Translations under genes and position numbers: made by a program | The notes under the pieces: model-generated | Databases searched by the model: none | What the model was told of the DNA's origin: nothing | Seen by the model: the letters and a program-made list of their open reading frames with translations, nothing else | Shown here: positions 9,020 through 16,127 of the stretch, in pieces | Position numbering within the stretch: position 1 is the first letter of the stretch | Layout: every line of letters begins with the position of its first letter | Source of the DNA: Hoeflea_A sp965204935 | GTDB taxonomy: Bacteria; Pseudomonadota; Alphaproteobacteria; Rhizobiales; Rhizobiaceae | DNA: 64,000 nucleotides | Strand: one strand, 5' to 3' | Assembly: GCF_965204935.1 (NCBI RefSeq) | Contig: NZ_CBDBFO010000002.1

Positions 9020-9200
9020 CGGATGCGGTCATTTATCAGGCCTCACAGTGCGGCTTTTTGTGCAGCCGCGGGCCGGTATGGTGATGCGCGAACCGGGTCC
9101 AAATCAAGTTCCAGAGCTATTTTGCCTTTTGGGTCAACATGGTTTTCCCGCTCCGGATCTTTCCGATCAATCTCCCATGCTATTCGTCGACCTCTTCACA
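9020..9200 (-). ncRNA. Candidate bridge RNA of the IS1111-type element
   Basis: Reading the minus strand 5' to 3', four guide-like segments appear in order. A left-target guide TGACCC (9136-9131) equals the target just left of the insertion. A right-target guide GGAACTTGA (9112-9104) is complementary to the target TC core plus AAGTTCC on the right. A left-donor guide CCGCACTG (9053-9046) pairs with the element's right end CCACACTA if two G-T wobbles are allowed. A right-donor guide ATAAATGA (9036-9029) is complementary to the TC core plus ATTTAT of the left end. A small hairpin (9051-9055 with 9064-9068) lies between the two guide pairs. The RNA ends are approximate. The function is inferred from the described IS110-family bridge RNAs. 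Confidence 0.72.
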
Positions 9201-9239
9201 CGTCCCGGGCACCGACGCGAAGCGTTGCGCGATCCGCGC

Positions 9240-10265
9240 TTACGCTACCGCCTCCGGATTCCGATAATTCTCCTGTTTCGATATCATGGCCCAGATACCC
9301 CGTGCCATCCTGTTGGCCAGCGTGATCGCGACCAGAAGCTTCGGTTTTCGATCCAGCATTCTGGCCAGCCAGCTTCCCTTGCGAACCCCAAACCGCGTCG
9401 CCGCATTGATCACTGACATCGCCCCGATGATCAACAGGCTTCGGATGTCTTTCTGACCCATCTTCGAAACTTTCCCGAGCCGGTCCTTACCGCCTGTCGA
9501 GCGCTGAAGCGGCACGAGACCCAGCCAGGCTGCGAAGTCACGCCCCCGTTTGAAGCAATTCATGTCCGGGGCAAAGGCCTCAATTGCCAGTGCCGTCTGC
9601 AACCCGACGCCCGGCATTGTTGTCAGCCTTCGCACTGTGCCGGATGCTTTCGCCTCCGTCTTGAGTTGCTTCGTCAGATCGAAAATCCTGGTCGCCAGCA
9701 GATCGATGTGCTCGGCATACATCCGGGCCGTGTTACGCACGAGGGCGGGCAGCCCATTGGTATCGTCGTCCAGCGCGGCTCTCAACTTCTTGATCCCCGC
9801 CTTGCTCTTCGGCCCGATCACGCCATATTCGGCGAGATGGCCGCGCAGCGCATTGATGGTCTGCGTGCGCTGCCTGACAAACATCTGCCGTGATCGGAAC
9901 AGCATGCCGCGCGATTGCTGCTCGGTGGATTTCACCTCAACGAACCGCATGGTCGGCCGGGAGGCAGCTTCAGTGATCGCCTCAGCGTCTGCCCTGTCGT
10001 TTTTCTGCCTTTTGACAAAAGGTTTCACGTACTGAGGTGGAATCAGCTTCACCTCATGGCCCAACTTACCGATCTCGCGGCCCCAATCGTGAGCTGTGGC
10101 GCAGGCCTCCATCGCGACAATGCATCGGGGCTGCTGTGCAAGAAACGGCATGAACTGGGCGCGGCTCAACTTCTTGCGGTAGCCAACCGAGCCATCGGCT
10201 GTGGCTCCGTGGACCTGAAAAACCTGCTTTGCAAGATCAACGCCGATGATGCTAACTTCCGACAT
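9240..10265 (-). CDS. IS110-family (IS1111 group) transposase/recombinase
   Basis: The protein has 341 residues. The N-terminal RuvC-like DEDD domain starts GVDLAKQVFQVHG, with the Glu in VAMEACA and the last two Asp residues in KNDRADAEA. The C-terminal Tnp_20 domain has MPGVGLQTALAI and the nucleophilic serine region LQRSTGGKDR. The start is ATG at 10265 with GGGAGAG upstream, rather than the in-frame start 51 bases earlier. It looks intact, so the element may be active. The protein would use the RNA from the adjacent 3' noncoding end to choose target and donor sites. Confidence 0.95.
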   Translation of the reverse strand: MSEVSIIGVDLAKQVFQVHGATADGSVGYRKKLSRAQFMPFLAQQPRCIVAMEACATAHDWGREIGKLGHEVKLIPPQYVKPFVKRQKNDRADAEAITEAASRPTMRFVEVKSTEQQSRGMLFRSRQMFVRQRTQTINALRGHLAEYGVIGPKSKAGIKKLRAALDDDTNGLPALVRNTARMYAEHIDLLATRIFDLTKQLKTEAKASGTVRRLTTMPGVGLQTALAIEAFAPDMNCFKRGRDFAAWLGLVPLQRSTGGKDRLGKVSKMGQKDIRSLLIIGAMSVINAATRFGVRKGSWLARMLDRKPKLLVAITLANRMARGIWAMISKQENYRNPEAVA

Positions 10266-10333
10266 GTGGATACTCTCCCTTTGATTTGTGACGTTCAGTA
10301 TAACGGCACCTGGCACATTACGATGCCTCCGGG

Positions 10334-10344
10334 CGGGGTATCCA
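10334..10344 (-). repeat. Right subterminal inverted repeat of the IS1111-type element
   Basis: This is the complement of TGGATACCCCG at 8970-8980, seven bases inside the right junction. Confidence 0.9.
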
Positions 10345-10351
10345 CACTATC

Positions 10352-11029
10352 AAGTTCCTGCACCCCAGGCGCGGCAAGGAAGCGATAGAGGCATTCGGCA
10401 TCATTCCGGTCTACACCGGGGTGTTGATCCATGATTGCTGGGCATCCTACCTTGCATACAGCCAGTGCAAGCATCAGCTATGCGGGTCGCATCTGCTTCG
10501 GGAACTGACCTTTGTCGTCGACTCCAGCAATTACCGTTGGGCGCGCCTGATGAGGAAGGTGTTGCGTGAGGTCTGCCATAAGGTCAACAAGAGCGAGACC
10601 GGGGTGTTGAGCGAGGCCGAATGTCGCAAGATACGCAAAAGGTATCGGACCATTCTGACGCAAGGTGCCGGGGAAATGCCCGAAGTTCCTGCGAAACCGG
10701 AAGGTAAGCGCGGACGGGTCGCAAAGTCGGATGCCCACAACCTGCATGAGCGTCTGTTGAAACACGAGGACTCCGTGCTTCGCTTCATGAGCGAACCCGA
10801 TGTCAGCTTCACCAATAACGCGGGCGAGCAAAAAATCAGGATGGCAAAGGTCAAAATCAAAGTCTCGGGCTGCTTCCGGACAGACCGCTATGCACACGCC
10901 TGGTGCCGGATATCAAGCTACCTGAGTTCCATGGGTGCCCTCGGATATAATCCACTTGTCGCGATCCAGATCGCGCTGGCCGGAAATGCCGCCAATATGG
11001 TCAAATCACACTATGCTCAAGACGCGTGA
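10352..11029 (+). pseudogene. IS66-family transposase TnpC, C-terminal part
   Basis: These 225 codons continue the N-terminal part at 8173-8964. They carry the second catalytic Asp in VLIHDCWASY, the CGSHLLRELTF motif, the final catalytic Glu in FTNNAGEQKIRMAKVKIKVSG, and the typical C-terminus LGYNPLVAIQIALAG. A GTG at 10421 could restart translation, but that product would lack the first catalytic Asp. Confidence 0.93.
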
Positions 11030-11045
11030 CGGGGTGAGCAGTTAC

Positions 11046-11507
11046 CTGCCGATGTCATTTCCGGATCCGCGTGTGACTGCGGCACTTGCCTCAGGGAACA
11101 TGACGATTTTCTCGGTATCGAAGGACGTCTACGAAAGCGAAGCGTTCCAGAATGTCGGAAACCTGCCCGGTACGGTGATGTTCGAAATGGCCGTCGCCGA
11201 TATGGGCTATGGCGATGGCGTCACCATATCCTCGGAAGACGACATGTTCCGCGGGCCTGCGACGGTGGGCGCAGACATCGTCAATGTTGACATGGACTTC
11301 GACGTGGCGAAGGCACTGACTGCGGCATTCATCGAAAGCATCGAGTCGATCTATCATGCCAAGGCTCCGTTCATGGCGAGCACCTGGCACGGTGAAACGG
11401 ATGTTGCCATCACCGATATGTGCGGCAACAATCCTCTGAAATACCATCCCGGCGCGGTGGCCGCCTGGGAAGAAGCCGGATACTCTATCCCAGACTGCGC
11501 CAAGTAG
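11046..11507 (+). pseudogene. TAXI-type TRAP solute-binding protein, C-terminal remnant
   Basis: The open frame right of the IS66 end encodes about 153 residues ending ...AGYSIPDCAK. Features such as FSVSKDVYESEAFQNVG, the strand pattern before 'VDMDFDVAKALTAAF', and the terminal KYHPGAVAAWEEAGY are typical of the C-terminal lobe of TAXI (TRAP-associated extracytoplasmic immunogenic) proteins. Roughly the first half, including the signal peptide, is missing because the IS66 end abuts codon 1 of the remnant. The gene is followed by a hairpin and the matching fused permease gene, so this was a two-gene TAXI-TRAP operon and is now broken. Confidence 0.8.
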
Positions 11508-11522
11508 CCTTGGCACGGTTCC

Positions 11523-11545
11523 GCCGGGCAGGCATCCTGCCCGGC
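11523..11545 (+). promoter_or_regulatory. Intercistronic hairpin between TAXI gene and permease
   Basis: GCCGGGCAGG (11523-11532) and CCTGCCCGGC (11536-11545) form a perfect 10-bp stem with a 3-base loop and no T-run after it. It probably protects the upstream mRNA end or partly terminates, giving more binding protein than permease. Similar hairpins lie between P and Q genes at 28482-28509 and 19987-20007. Confidence 0.7.
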
Positions 11546-11569
11546 TGATTGGGTGCCTCGGGGACGCAA

Positions 11570-11618
11570 ATGAGCGGTGAGTCGGACAAGAGCGCGGAAC
11601 GGCCAAGCTTTTCCCTAA
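11570..11618 (+). pseudogene. 5' fragment of the TRAP fused permease gene
   Basis: ATG at 11570 opens MSGESDKSAERPSFSL (16 codons). The frame continues exactly into the downstream permease frame if the IS5-type element and one copy of the TAA target duplication are removed (…FSL-RFLYWLSVAM…). This recovers the true start of the permease, which would be 783 residues long. Confidence 0.88.
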
Positions 11619-12562
11619 GAGCCTGACCGAAAAGTCTTTGGGAAAAATTGTTGAGCGATACCAGTCAATTGTGATTCCATGTTCGCAATCGAAAACCGAA
11701 CGGAGGAACCACTGTGCCTTGGACTGATACCGCCCGCCTCACGTATAACCGCAAAACGGATCGTTATCCAAGTGACGTTACGAACGAAGAATGGGCAATC
11801 CTCGAACCTATGGTTCCACCAGCACGCCCCGGAGGACGCCCCCGGACCGCAGACATGCGCGAAGTAATCAACGCGATTTTCTACATCGGATCGACAGGCT
11901 GTCAGTGGCGTGCGCTGCCAATTGACTTCCCGCCCATGACGACAGTGCAGGGATATTTCTACGCTTGGCGCAATGCCGGTATTCTGGAGGCAATGAACGA
12001 TCTGCTGGTCACCGCTGCCCGTGAATTGGAAGGGCGCGATGCGCAGCCGACGGCTGGCGTGATCGACAGCCAAAGCGTAAAAACGACAGAAAGTGGTGGT
12101 GTTTGCGGCTATGACGCCGGCAAAAAGACCAAGGGGCGCAAGCGTCATATCGTGACGGACGTCCTTGGGCTTCTGCTGGTGATCATCGTTCATGCCGCCA
12201 ACATCCAGGACCGTGACGGTGCACCCGATGTGCTCAAGGCTGTCGGTAAAAAGTTCCCCTGGCTGCGCCATATTTTCGCCGACGGCGGGTATGCAGGTGA
12301 CAAGCTCCGACAAACCATGGGCAACAAGTGGACCCTGGAGATCGTCAAGCGACCAGGTGCGGTAAAGGGTTTCGTTCTGCTGCCCATGCGTTGGGTGGTC
12401 GAGCGTACTTTTGCATGGTTGGGAAGGTGCCGCCGGTTGGCCAAAGACTGGGAGAACACCGTCGAAAGTTCAACCGCCTGGGCGCACATTGCAAGCATCC
12501 GCCTGGTGACACGCAGACTGGCAAGGCACTGCAATGCAACGTAAAACTTTAGATTCAGGCTC
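11619..12562 (+). mobile_element. IS5-family element (IS1031-like)
   Basis: Imperfect 17-bp terminal inverted repeats match at 13 of 17 positions: GAGCCTGACCGAAAAGT at 11619-11635 and the complement of GAGCCTGAATCTAAAGT at 12546-12562. A 3-bp direct repeat TAA flanks the element (11616-11618 and 12563-12565), fitting the TNA duplication of the IS1031 group. One full-length transposase gene fills the element. It disrupts the TRAP fused permease gene after codon 16. Confidence 0.92.
11714..12544 (+). CDS. IS5-family DDE transposase
   Basis: The protein has 276 residues. The N-terminal DUF4096-type region (LTNEEW-like TNEEWAILEPMVP; GCQWRALP) is followed by the DDE core: Asp in GVIDSQSVKT, Asp in IFADGGYAGDK and Glu in RWVVERTFAWLGR. 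The start is GTG at 11714 with GGAGGAA nine bases before. A single uninterrupted frame is typical of the IS1031 group, whereas IS427-type elements usually need a frameshift. The gene appears intact. Confidence 0.95.
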   Translation: MPWTDTARLTYNRKTDRYPSDVTNEEWAILEPMVPPARPGGRPRTADMREVINAIFYIGSTGCQWRALPIDFPPMTTVQGYFYAWRNAGILEAMNDLLVTAARELEGRDAQPTAGVIDSQSVKTTESGGVCGYDAGKKTKGRKRHIVTDVLGLLLVIIVHAANIQDRDGAPDVLKAVGKKFPWLRHIFADGGYAGDKLRQTMGNKWTLEIVKRPGAVKGFVLLPMRWVVERTFAWLGRCRRLAKDWENTVESSTAWAHIASIRLVTRRLARHCNAT

Positions 12563-12585
12563 TAAGATTTCTCTACTGGCTTTCA

Positions 12586-14862
12586 GTGGCAATGGTGCTT
12601 GTCGGGCTGGCCAACTCCACCCCTGGCATTCCGGGCTATGACGCCCTTGCCGTGTCGCTGCTGGGTCGCGATGACGCAACGCTGCGCAAGTTCTCCTTCG
12701 AGTGGTTTTATCCGGTCTTCTTTGCGCTGATGATGCTGATCGTCGCGCTCAAGCATTCGATGTGGCGCGACTGGCAGGACCGGACGCCCATCCGCCGGAA
12801 GCTCGGCCTTTTCCTCGACATCGCATTGGTGATCACGGCCTTTACGATCGCGCTCACCTACCTGGTCGAAATCGAAGCGATTTGCCTGATCGACCAAGTC
12901 ACCGGCGACCGGGCGCGGCTGATCGAGGAAAGTCTCGCCGCCGCTGCCGCTTTCAACGAAAGCCTGGGCCTGCCGGCGCCGACAACCGTCGAAGATCCGC
13001 AATGCGTCAATACGACCGGCGGCTGGCTGGTTCTGATCGTTGGCCTGGCGATCCTGGTTTTCCTTTCCTACAACATCAAGGTCTGGGGCCTGCCGCTGGT
13101 CTTCGTGGCGATCGTCGTTTCGCTCTACACCATCGGAACGGTTCTGGTCTGGTACTTCTACGGTGTCGAGGACATCAACAAATACCTTGTCACAAAGCTC
13201 GCCGGCGAGCCGCGCATGTTGGCCGACGGGCGCCCAAGGGTGCACGATGTTCTGGTCAACAACTCGTCCGGGCTGCTCGGGCGTTTCATGGACATTGTCC
13301 TGAACACGATCTTTCCCTATCTGGTGCTCGGATCGCTGTTCGGCAGTTCGGCCGGCGGCAGGTCGCTGATCAAGCTTGCGTTCCGCTGGACGCGGCATGT
13401 TCGCGGCGGGCCGGCTCACGCGGCGATTGTCTCCTCGGCGTTGTTCGGAACGATATCCGGCGGCCCGATCGTCAACGTGCTTTCCACCGGCGTGCTGACG
13501 ATCCCGATGATGCTCAAGCGCGGCTTCTCGAAAGTCTTTGCCGGCGGCGTCGAGGCTGCTGCCTCGTCCGGCGGATCGATCATGCCGCCGGTGATGGGGG
13601 TCGCGGCCTTCATCCTCGCATCGCTGACGGCGGTTCCGTATTCGAGCGTGATTGTCGCGGCCCTTATTCCGGCGATCGCCTATTTCTTCTGCCTGTTCCT
13701 GTCGGTCGCCTTCCAGTCGCGAAAACAGAATATCACGGCGATCGGCGAGATCACGGAGGACATGCATCTCGGTCGTCAGGACTTTCTCAACCTGGTCATG
13801 ATTTTCGGCCCGATCCTGCTGATCCTGGTACTGCTCCTGACGCCCAAGGACGCAGTAGGATGCGGATTTTTGGGCGGCCTGTTGGGGGCAGAACGGCAGT
13901 TTACGGACGCCGGCTGCCAGGTCGAGAGCCTCAGCTGGTTCCTGCGGGCCGTGCAGAATTCCGCGGGATCGGCGGGTGCGGCCGGATGGTGGGCGGTGAT
14001 GCTGCTGCTTGTGCTGCTCTTCGTCGACCCGGAAGTGCGCGCCCGGCCCCGCAAGATTATCGACGCGATGTCCCAGGCCGGCATATTGATCTCGACGCTC
14101 TACCTGATGTTCCTGGCGGTCTCGATCATCGATTTCTGCCTGCAGTTCACCGGCCTGCCGGTGTTTCTTGCACTCGATGTGCTGGCCTGGCTCAACAGTC
14201 TTGACCTTGGCGGCGGCGGATCGACATTCTTCCAGTTCGTTGCCCTATTGATGACGATGCTGCTCGCTGTGCTGCTGGGCATGGGTATGCCTGCGGTGCC
14301 GGCCTATATCAATGCGGCGCTGCTGATGGGGCCCGTACTGGCGGGCCTCGGACTGTCCCTGTTCACGGCGCATATGTTCATCTTCTACTTTGCCGTTGCC
14401 AGCGCCATCACGCCGCCGGTAGCGCTCGCCGCCTTTGCCGCGGCGACGATCACCAAGGCCGAACCCATGGCCACCGGCTTTTCCTCCGTCAAATCGGGCA
14501 TCGTGATTTTTGTCGTGCCCTTTGTCTTCGCCTTCTATCCGGAATTGCTGCTCATCGATGACGCGATCCTCGATCCGCAGGCATCCGGCGGCAACGCTTT
14601 CCTGCCCGGCTACAGTGGCGGCATCGATGTCGGCGTGCTGGCGCTCTTGCTCGCCCGACTGGCGCTGGCCCTTTACCTGTTGTCTTCCGCCCTTTCGGCC
14701 TTCGGCCGCCATGCACTGGCGCCGTGGGAAATCGCGCTGAGATTGCTGTTGGCCGTACTTGTGATGATATCGGTCAACGCCGTATGGATCGGCGCGGCCG
14801 TCCTGGCGGTGCTGATGCTCGTCATCCACGGCAGGCCGCGAAAAAAGGTCGAGGCATCGTGA
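12586..14862 (+). CDS. TRAP transporter fused 4TM/12TM permease, 5' end cut by IS5-type element
   Basis: The open frame carries 758 residues of a DctQ-DctM fused permease. The small-subunit-like N-terminal membrane segments are followed by the large DctM domain with SSALFGTISGGPIVNVLSTG and SGGSIMPPVMG motifs and the late AVASAITPPVALAAFAAATI motif. TAXI binding proteins normally pair with such fused permeases. The first 25 native residues are separated from this frame by the IS5-type element; translation could restart at the internal ATG 12586 but has no clear ribosome site. With the binding-protein gene also broken, the transporter is probably inactive. Confidence 0.88.
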   Translation: MAMVLVGLANSTPGIPGYDALAVSLLGRDDATLRKFSFEWFYPVFFALMMLIVALKHSMWRDWQDRTPIRRKLGLFLDIALVITAFTIALTYLVEIEAICLIDQVTGDRARLIEESLAAAAAFNESLGLPAPTTVEDPQCVNTTGGWLVLIVGLAILVFLSYNIKVWGLPLVFVAIVVSLYTIGTVLVWYFYGVEDINKYLVTKLAGEPRMLADGRPRVHDVLVNNSSGLLGRFMDIVLNTIFPYLVLGSLFGSSAGGRSLIKLAFRWTRHVRGGPAHAAIVSSALFGTISGGPIVNVLSTGVLTIPMMLKRGFSKVFAGGVEAAASSGGSIMPPVMGVAAFILASLTAVPYSSVIVAALIPAIAYFFCLFLSVAFQSRKQNITAIGEITEDMHLGRQDFLNLVMIFGPILLILVLLLTPKDAVGCGFLGGLLGAERQFTDAGCQVESLSWFLRAVQNSAGSAGAAGWWAVMLLLVLLFVDPEVRARPRKIIDAMSQAGILISTLYLMFLAVSIIDFCLQFTGLPVFLALDVLAWLNSLDLGGGGSTFFQFVALLMTMLLAVLLGMGMPAVPAYINAALLMGPVLAGLGLSLFTAHMFIFYFAVASAITPPVALAAFAAATITKAEPMATGFSSVKSGIVIFVVPFVFAFYPELLLIDDAILDPQASGGNAFLPGYSGGIDVGVLALLLARLALALYLLSSALSAFGRHALAPWEIALRLLLAVLVMISVNAVWIGAAVLAVLMLVIHGRPRKKVEAS

Positions 14863-14944
14863 AGCGGCGTGGCGGTCGCCCGTTGCTAGCAAGGACCAGG
14901 CGCAAGCCCCTGCGCCCGCAGGTCACCCTGTGGCAAAACTGGAG

Positions 14945-15724
14945 CTAACGTCGCAAAGCCAGATTCCAGTCGTGGAACGCCGACGCAATGAGAATCTTGT
15001 CCGACCCGAGAACAAAGCAATTCACACCCCTGGCCTGCCAGTATGCAATCAGCTCGCCGCATTCATCCGGCGTTGGCGCGAACACGGGCATCATTACGGG
15101 AATGTTCGCCGAACGGGCGATGTCGACCATGGTTTCCACCGCGGAACGCACTTTGTCATGCCGCCAATCCCCGTTGAGGCCCATCGATACCGAAAGATCG
15201 AACGATCCGAACATCATTCCGGCCAGACCTGGCGTTGAGCAGATCTCATCAATGTTCTCAAAGCCTTCCACACTTTCGATCAGGCCGATGATGCCGACGC
15301 GTGCTTCTTCGGCTGCAACATAATCTTCCCAGTTTCGAATGTAGTGACCGCCCGAGCGGCAACAGGGGCAGGCACCGCGCAATCCATGCGGCCCGAAGCG
15401 GGTTGCACGCACCGCCAGCGCCGCATCCTCTGCACTGGAAAGATTGGGGACGACAATATAGCGAATCCCGGCGTCCAGGGCCTTCATGATTGCCACGGGA
15501 TCATTAGAGGGCACTCTGACCGCAGAGGCGATATCATTCGCATCCGCAGCCCGGGCGAGTTTCTCCGCTGTCTCGATTCCGAATATCCCGTGTTCGCAAT
15601 CGAGAATGGTGAACTCCATGCCGTTGAGCCCGATTATATCGATGAGTTCCGGCGCGGCAATTTGCGTCCATGTCCCGATGGCAAGGCTCTGTGACGCGAG
15701 GATGGTTGCAAAATCCCTGCTCAT
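14945..15724 (-). CDS. HpcH/HpaI-family aldolase
   Basis: This class II, metal-dependent aldolase of 259 residues belongs to the 4-hydroxy-2-oxo-heptanedioate / 2-keto-3-deoxy-sugar acid aldolase group. It cleaves or forms 4-hydroxy-2-oxo acids with pyruvate as one partner. Visible family features are LDCEHG near residue 43, GLIESVEGFENI with the metal-binding Glu, and MFGSFDLSVSMG with the metal-binding Asp. It is the last gene of a minus-strand operon beginning at 21956, and its ATG overlaps the RidA-like stop codon (ATGA). The substrate is unknown. A pyruvate product would feed the fused E1 dehydrogenase upstream in the operon. Confidence 0.88.
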   Translation of the reverse strand: MSRDFATILASQSLAIGTWTQIAAPELIDIIGLNGMEFTILDCEHGIFGIETAEKLARAADANDIASAVRVPSNDPVAIMKALDAGIRYIVVPNLSSAEDAALAVRATRFGPHGLRGACPCCRSGGHYIRNWEDYVAAEEARVGIIGLIESVEGFENIDEICSTPGLAGMMFGSFDLSVSMGLNGDWRHDKVRSAVETMVDIARSANIPVMMPVFAPTPDECGELIAYWQARGVNCFVLGSDKILIASAFHDWNLALRR

Positions 15725-16125
15725 GCGTCTTGCAGCCCCAGGACTGCCGTGCACTTGATCTCGACAAGGATGCCCTTCATCGAGAAACCACTGACCGCAA
15801 AGCCGGTCCAGGTTGGATAACGATTTGTGAAAAAGCGGTCCTTGACGGCCATGAAGGTCTTGAGCTCGTTCATATCACCGGCGAACCAGCTTTCCAGTTC
15901 CACAACATCGTCGAAGTTCGCGCCCGCGGCGGTCAGTACCTTGCCGACATTTTCGAAGGCCTGGGCAAATTGCGCTTCAGCACCTTCAATGACATTGAGG
16001 TTTTCGTCCCTGCCGACCTGGCCGGAGATATGCAACGTGTCGCCGATCAGGATGCCGGGGGCGTAGTGAAACATGTCGTAGATGTTTTCCATTCCCGGGG
16101 GAATGATCACTTTGCGTGTTGGCAT
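15721..16125 (-). CDS. RidA/YjgF-superfamily protein lacking the catalytic arginine
   Basis: The 134-residue protein has the YjgF fold signatures LHISGQVGRDENLNV and VLVEIKCTAVLG-like C-terminus. Enamine/imine deaminase RidA uses an Arg in the 'P-A-R-S' loop; here the loop reads YPTWTGF, so that residue is Trp. The protein is therefore probably a divergent Rid-family member (hydrolase or binding role) tied to this catabolic operon. Start ATG 16125 has AGGAG seven bases before; an in-frame TTG at 16143 is less likely. It starts two bases after the E1 stop codon. Confidence 0.85.
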   Translation of the reverse strand: MPTRKVIIPPGMENIYDMFHYAPGILIGDTLHISGQVGRDENLNVIEGAEAQFAQAFENVGKVLTAAGANFDDVVELESWFAGDMNELKTFMAVKDRFFTNRYPTWTGFAVSGFSMKGILVEIKCTAVLGLQDA

Positions 16126-16127
16126 CT

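Larger units (their letters stand above)
8965..10351 (-). mobile_element. IS110-family element, IS1111 group, nested in the IS66 transposase gene
   Basis: The element carries a DEDD transposase on the minus strand. It has perfect 11-bp subterminal inverted repeats (TGGATACCCCG at 8970-8980, complement at 10334-10344), set 5 and 7 bases in from the ends, as in IS1111-group elements. Both junctions carry the dinucleotide TC (8963-8964 and 10350-10351), the likely recombination core. Excision between these copies restores the IS66 reading frame exactly. The longer noncoding end (8965-9239) is 3' of the transposase gene, the arrangement of the IS1111 group, in which this end encodes the bridge RNA. 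Confidence 0.93.
7881..11045 (+). mobile_element. IS66-family element (ISBst12-like, tnpC only), interrupted by an IS1111-type element
   Basis: Perfect 15-bp terminal inverted repeats bound the element: GTAACTGCTCACCCC at 7881-7895 and its complement at 11031-11045. It encodes only the large TnpC-type transposase, split by a nested insertion at 8964/10352. No 8-bp target duplication is seen (left flank GCTTGATT, right flank CTGCCGAT). Together with the beheaded TAXI gene on the right, this suggests an adjacent deletion or recombination after insertion. The stretch 7852-8172 holds no gene other than the element's left end. Confidence 0.92.

Noticed and set aside
12583..13767. 394-codon minus-strand open frame opposite the TRAP fused permease
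   Set aside because: The translation is Asp/Arg-rich and mirrors the hydrophobic codons of the permease; no independent support.
14859..14948. GTG-started 29-codon frame overlapping the TRAP fused permease stop (GTGA)
   Set aside because: Basic, very short, and it runs into the end of the convergent aldolase gene. It is probably chance, although the overlap type looks like translational coupling.
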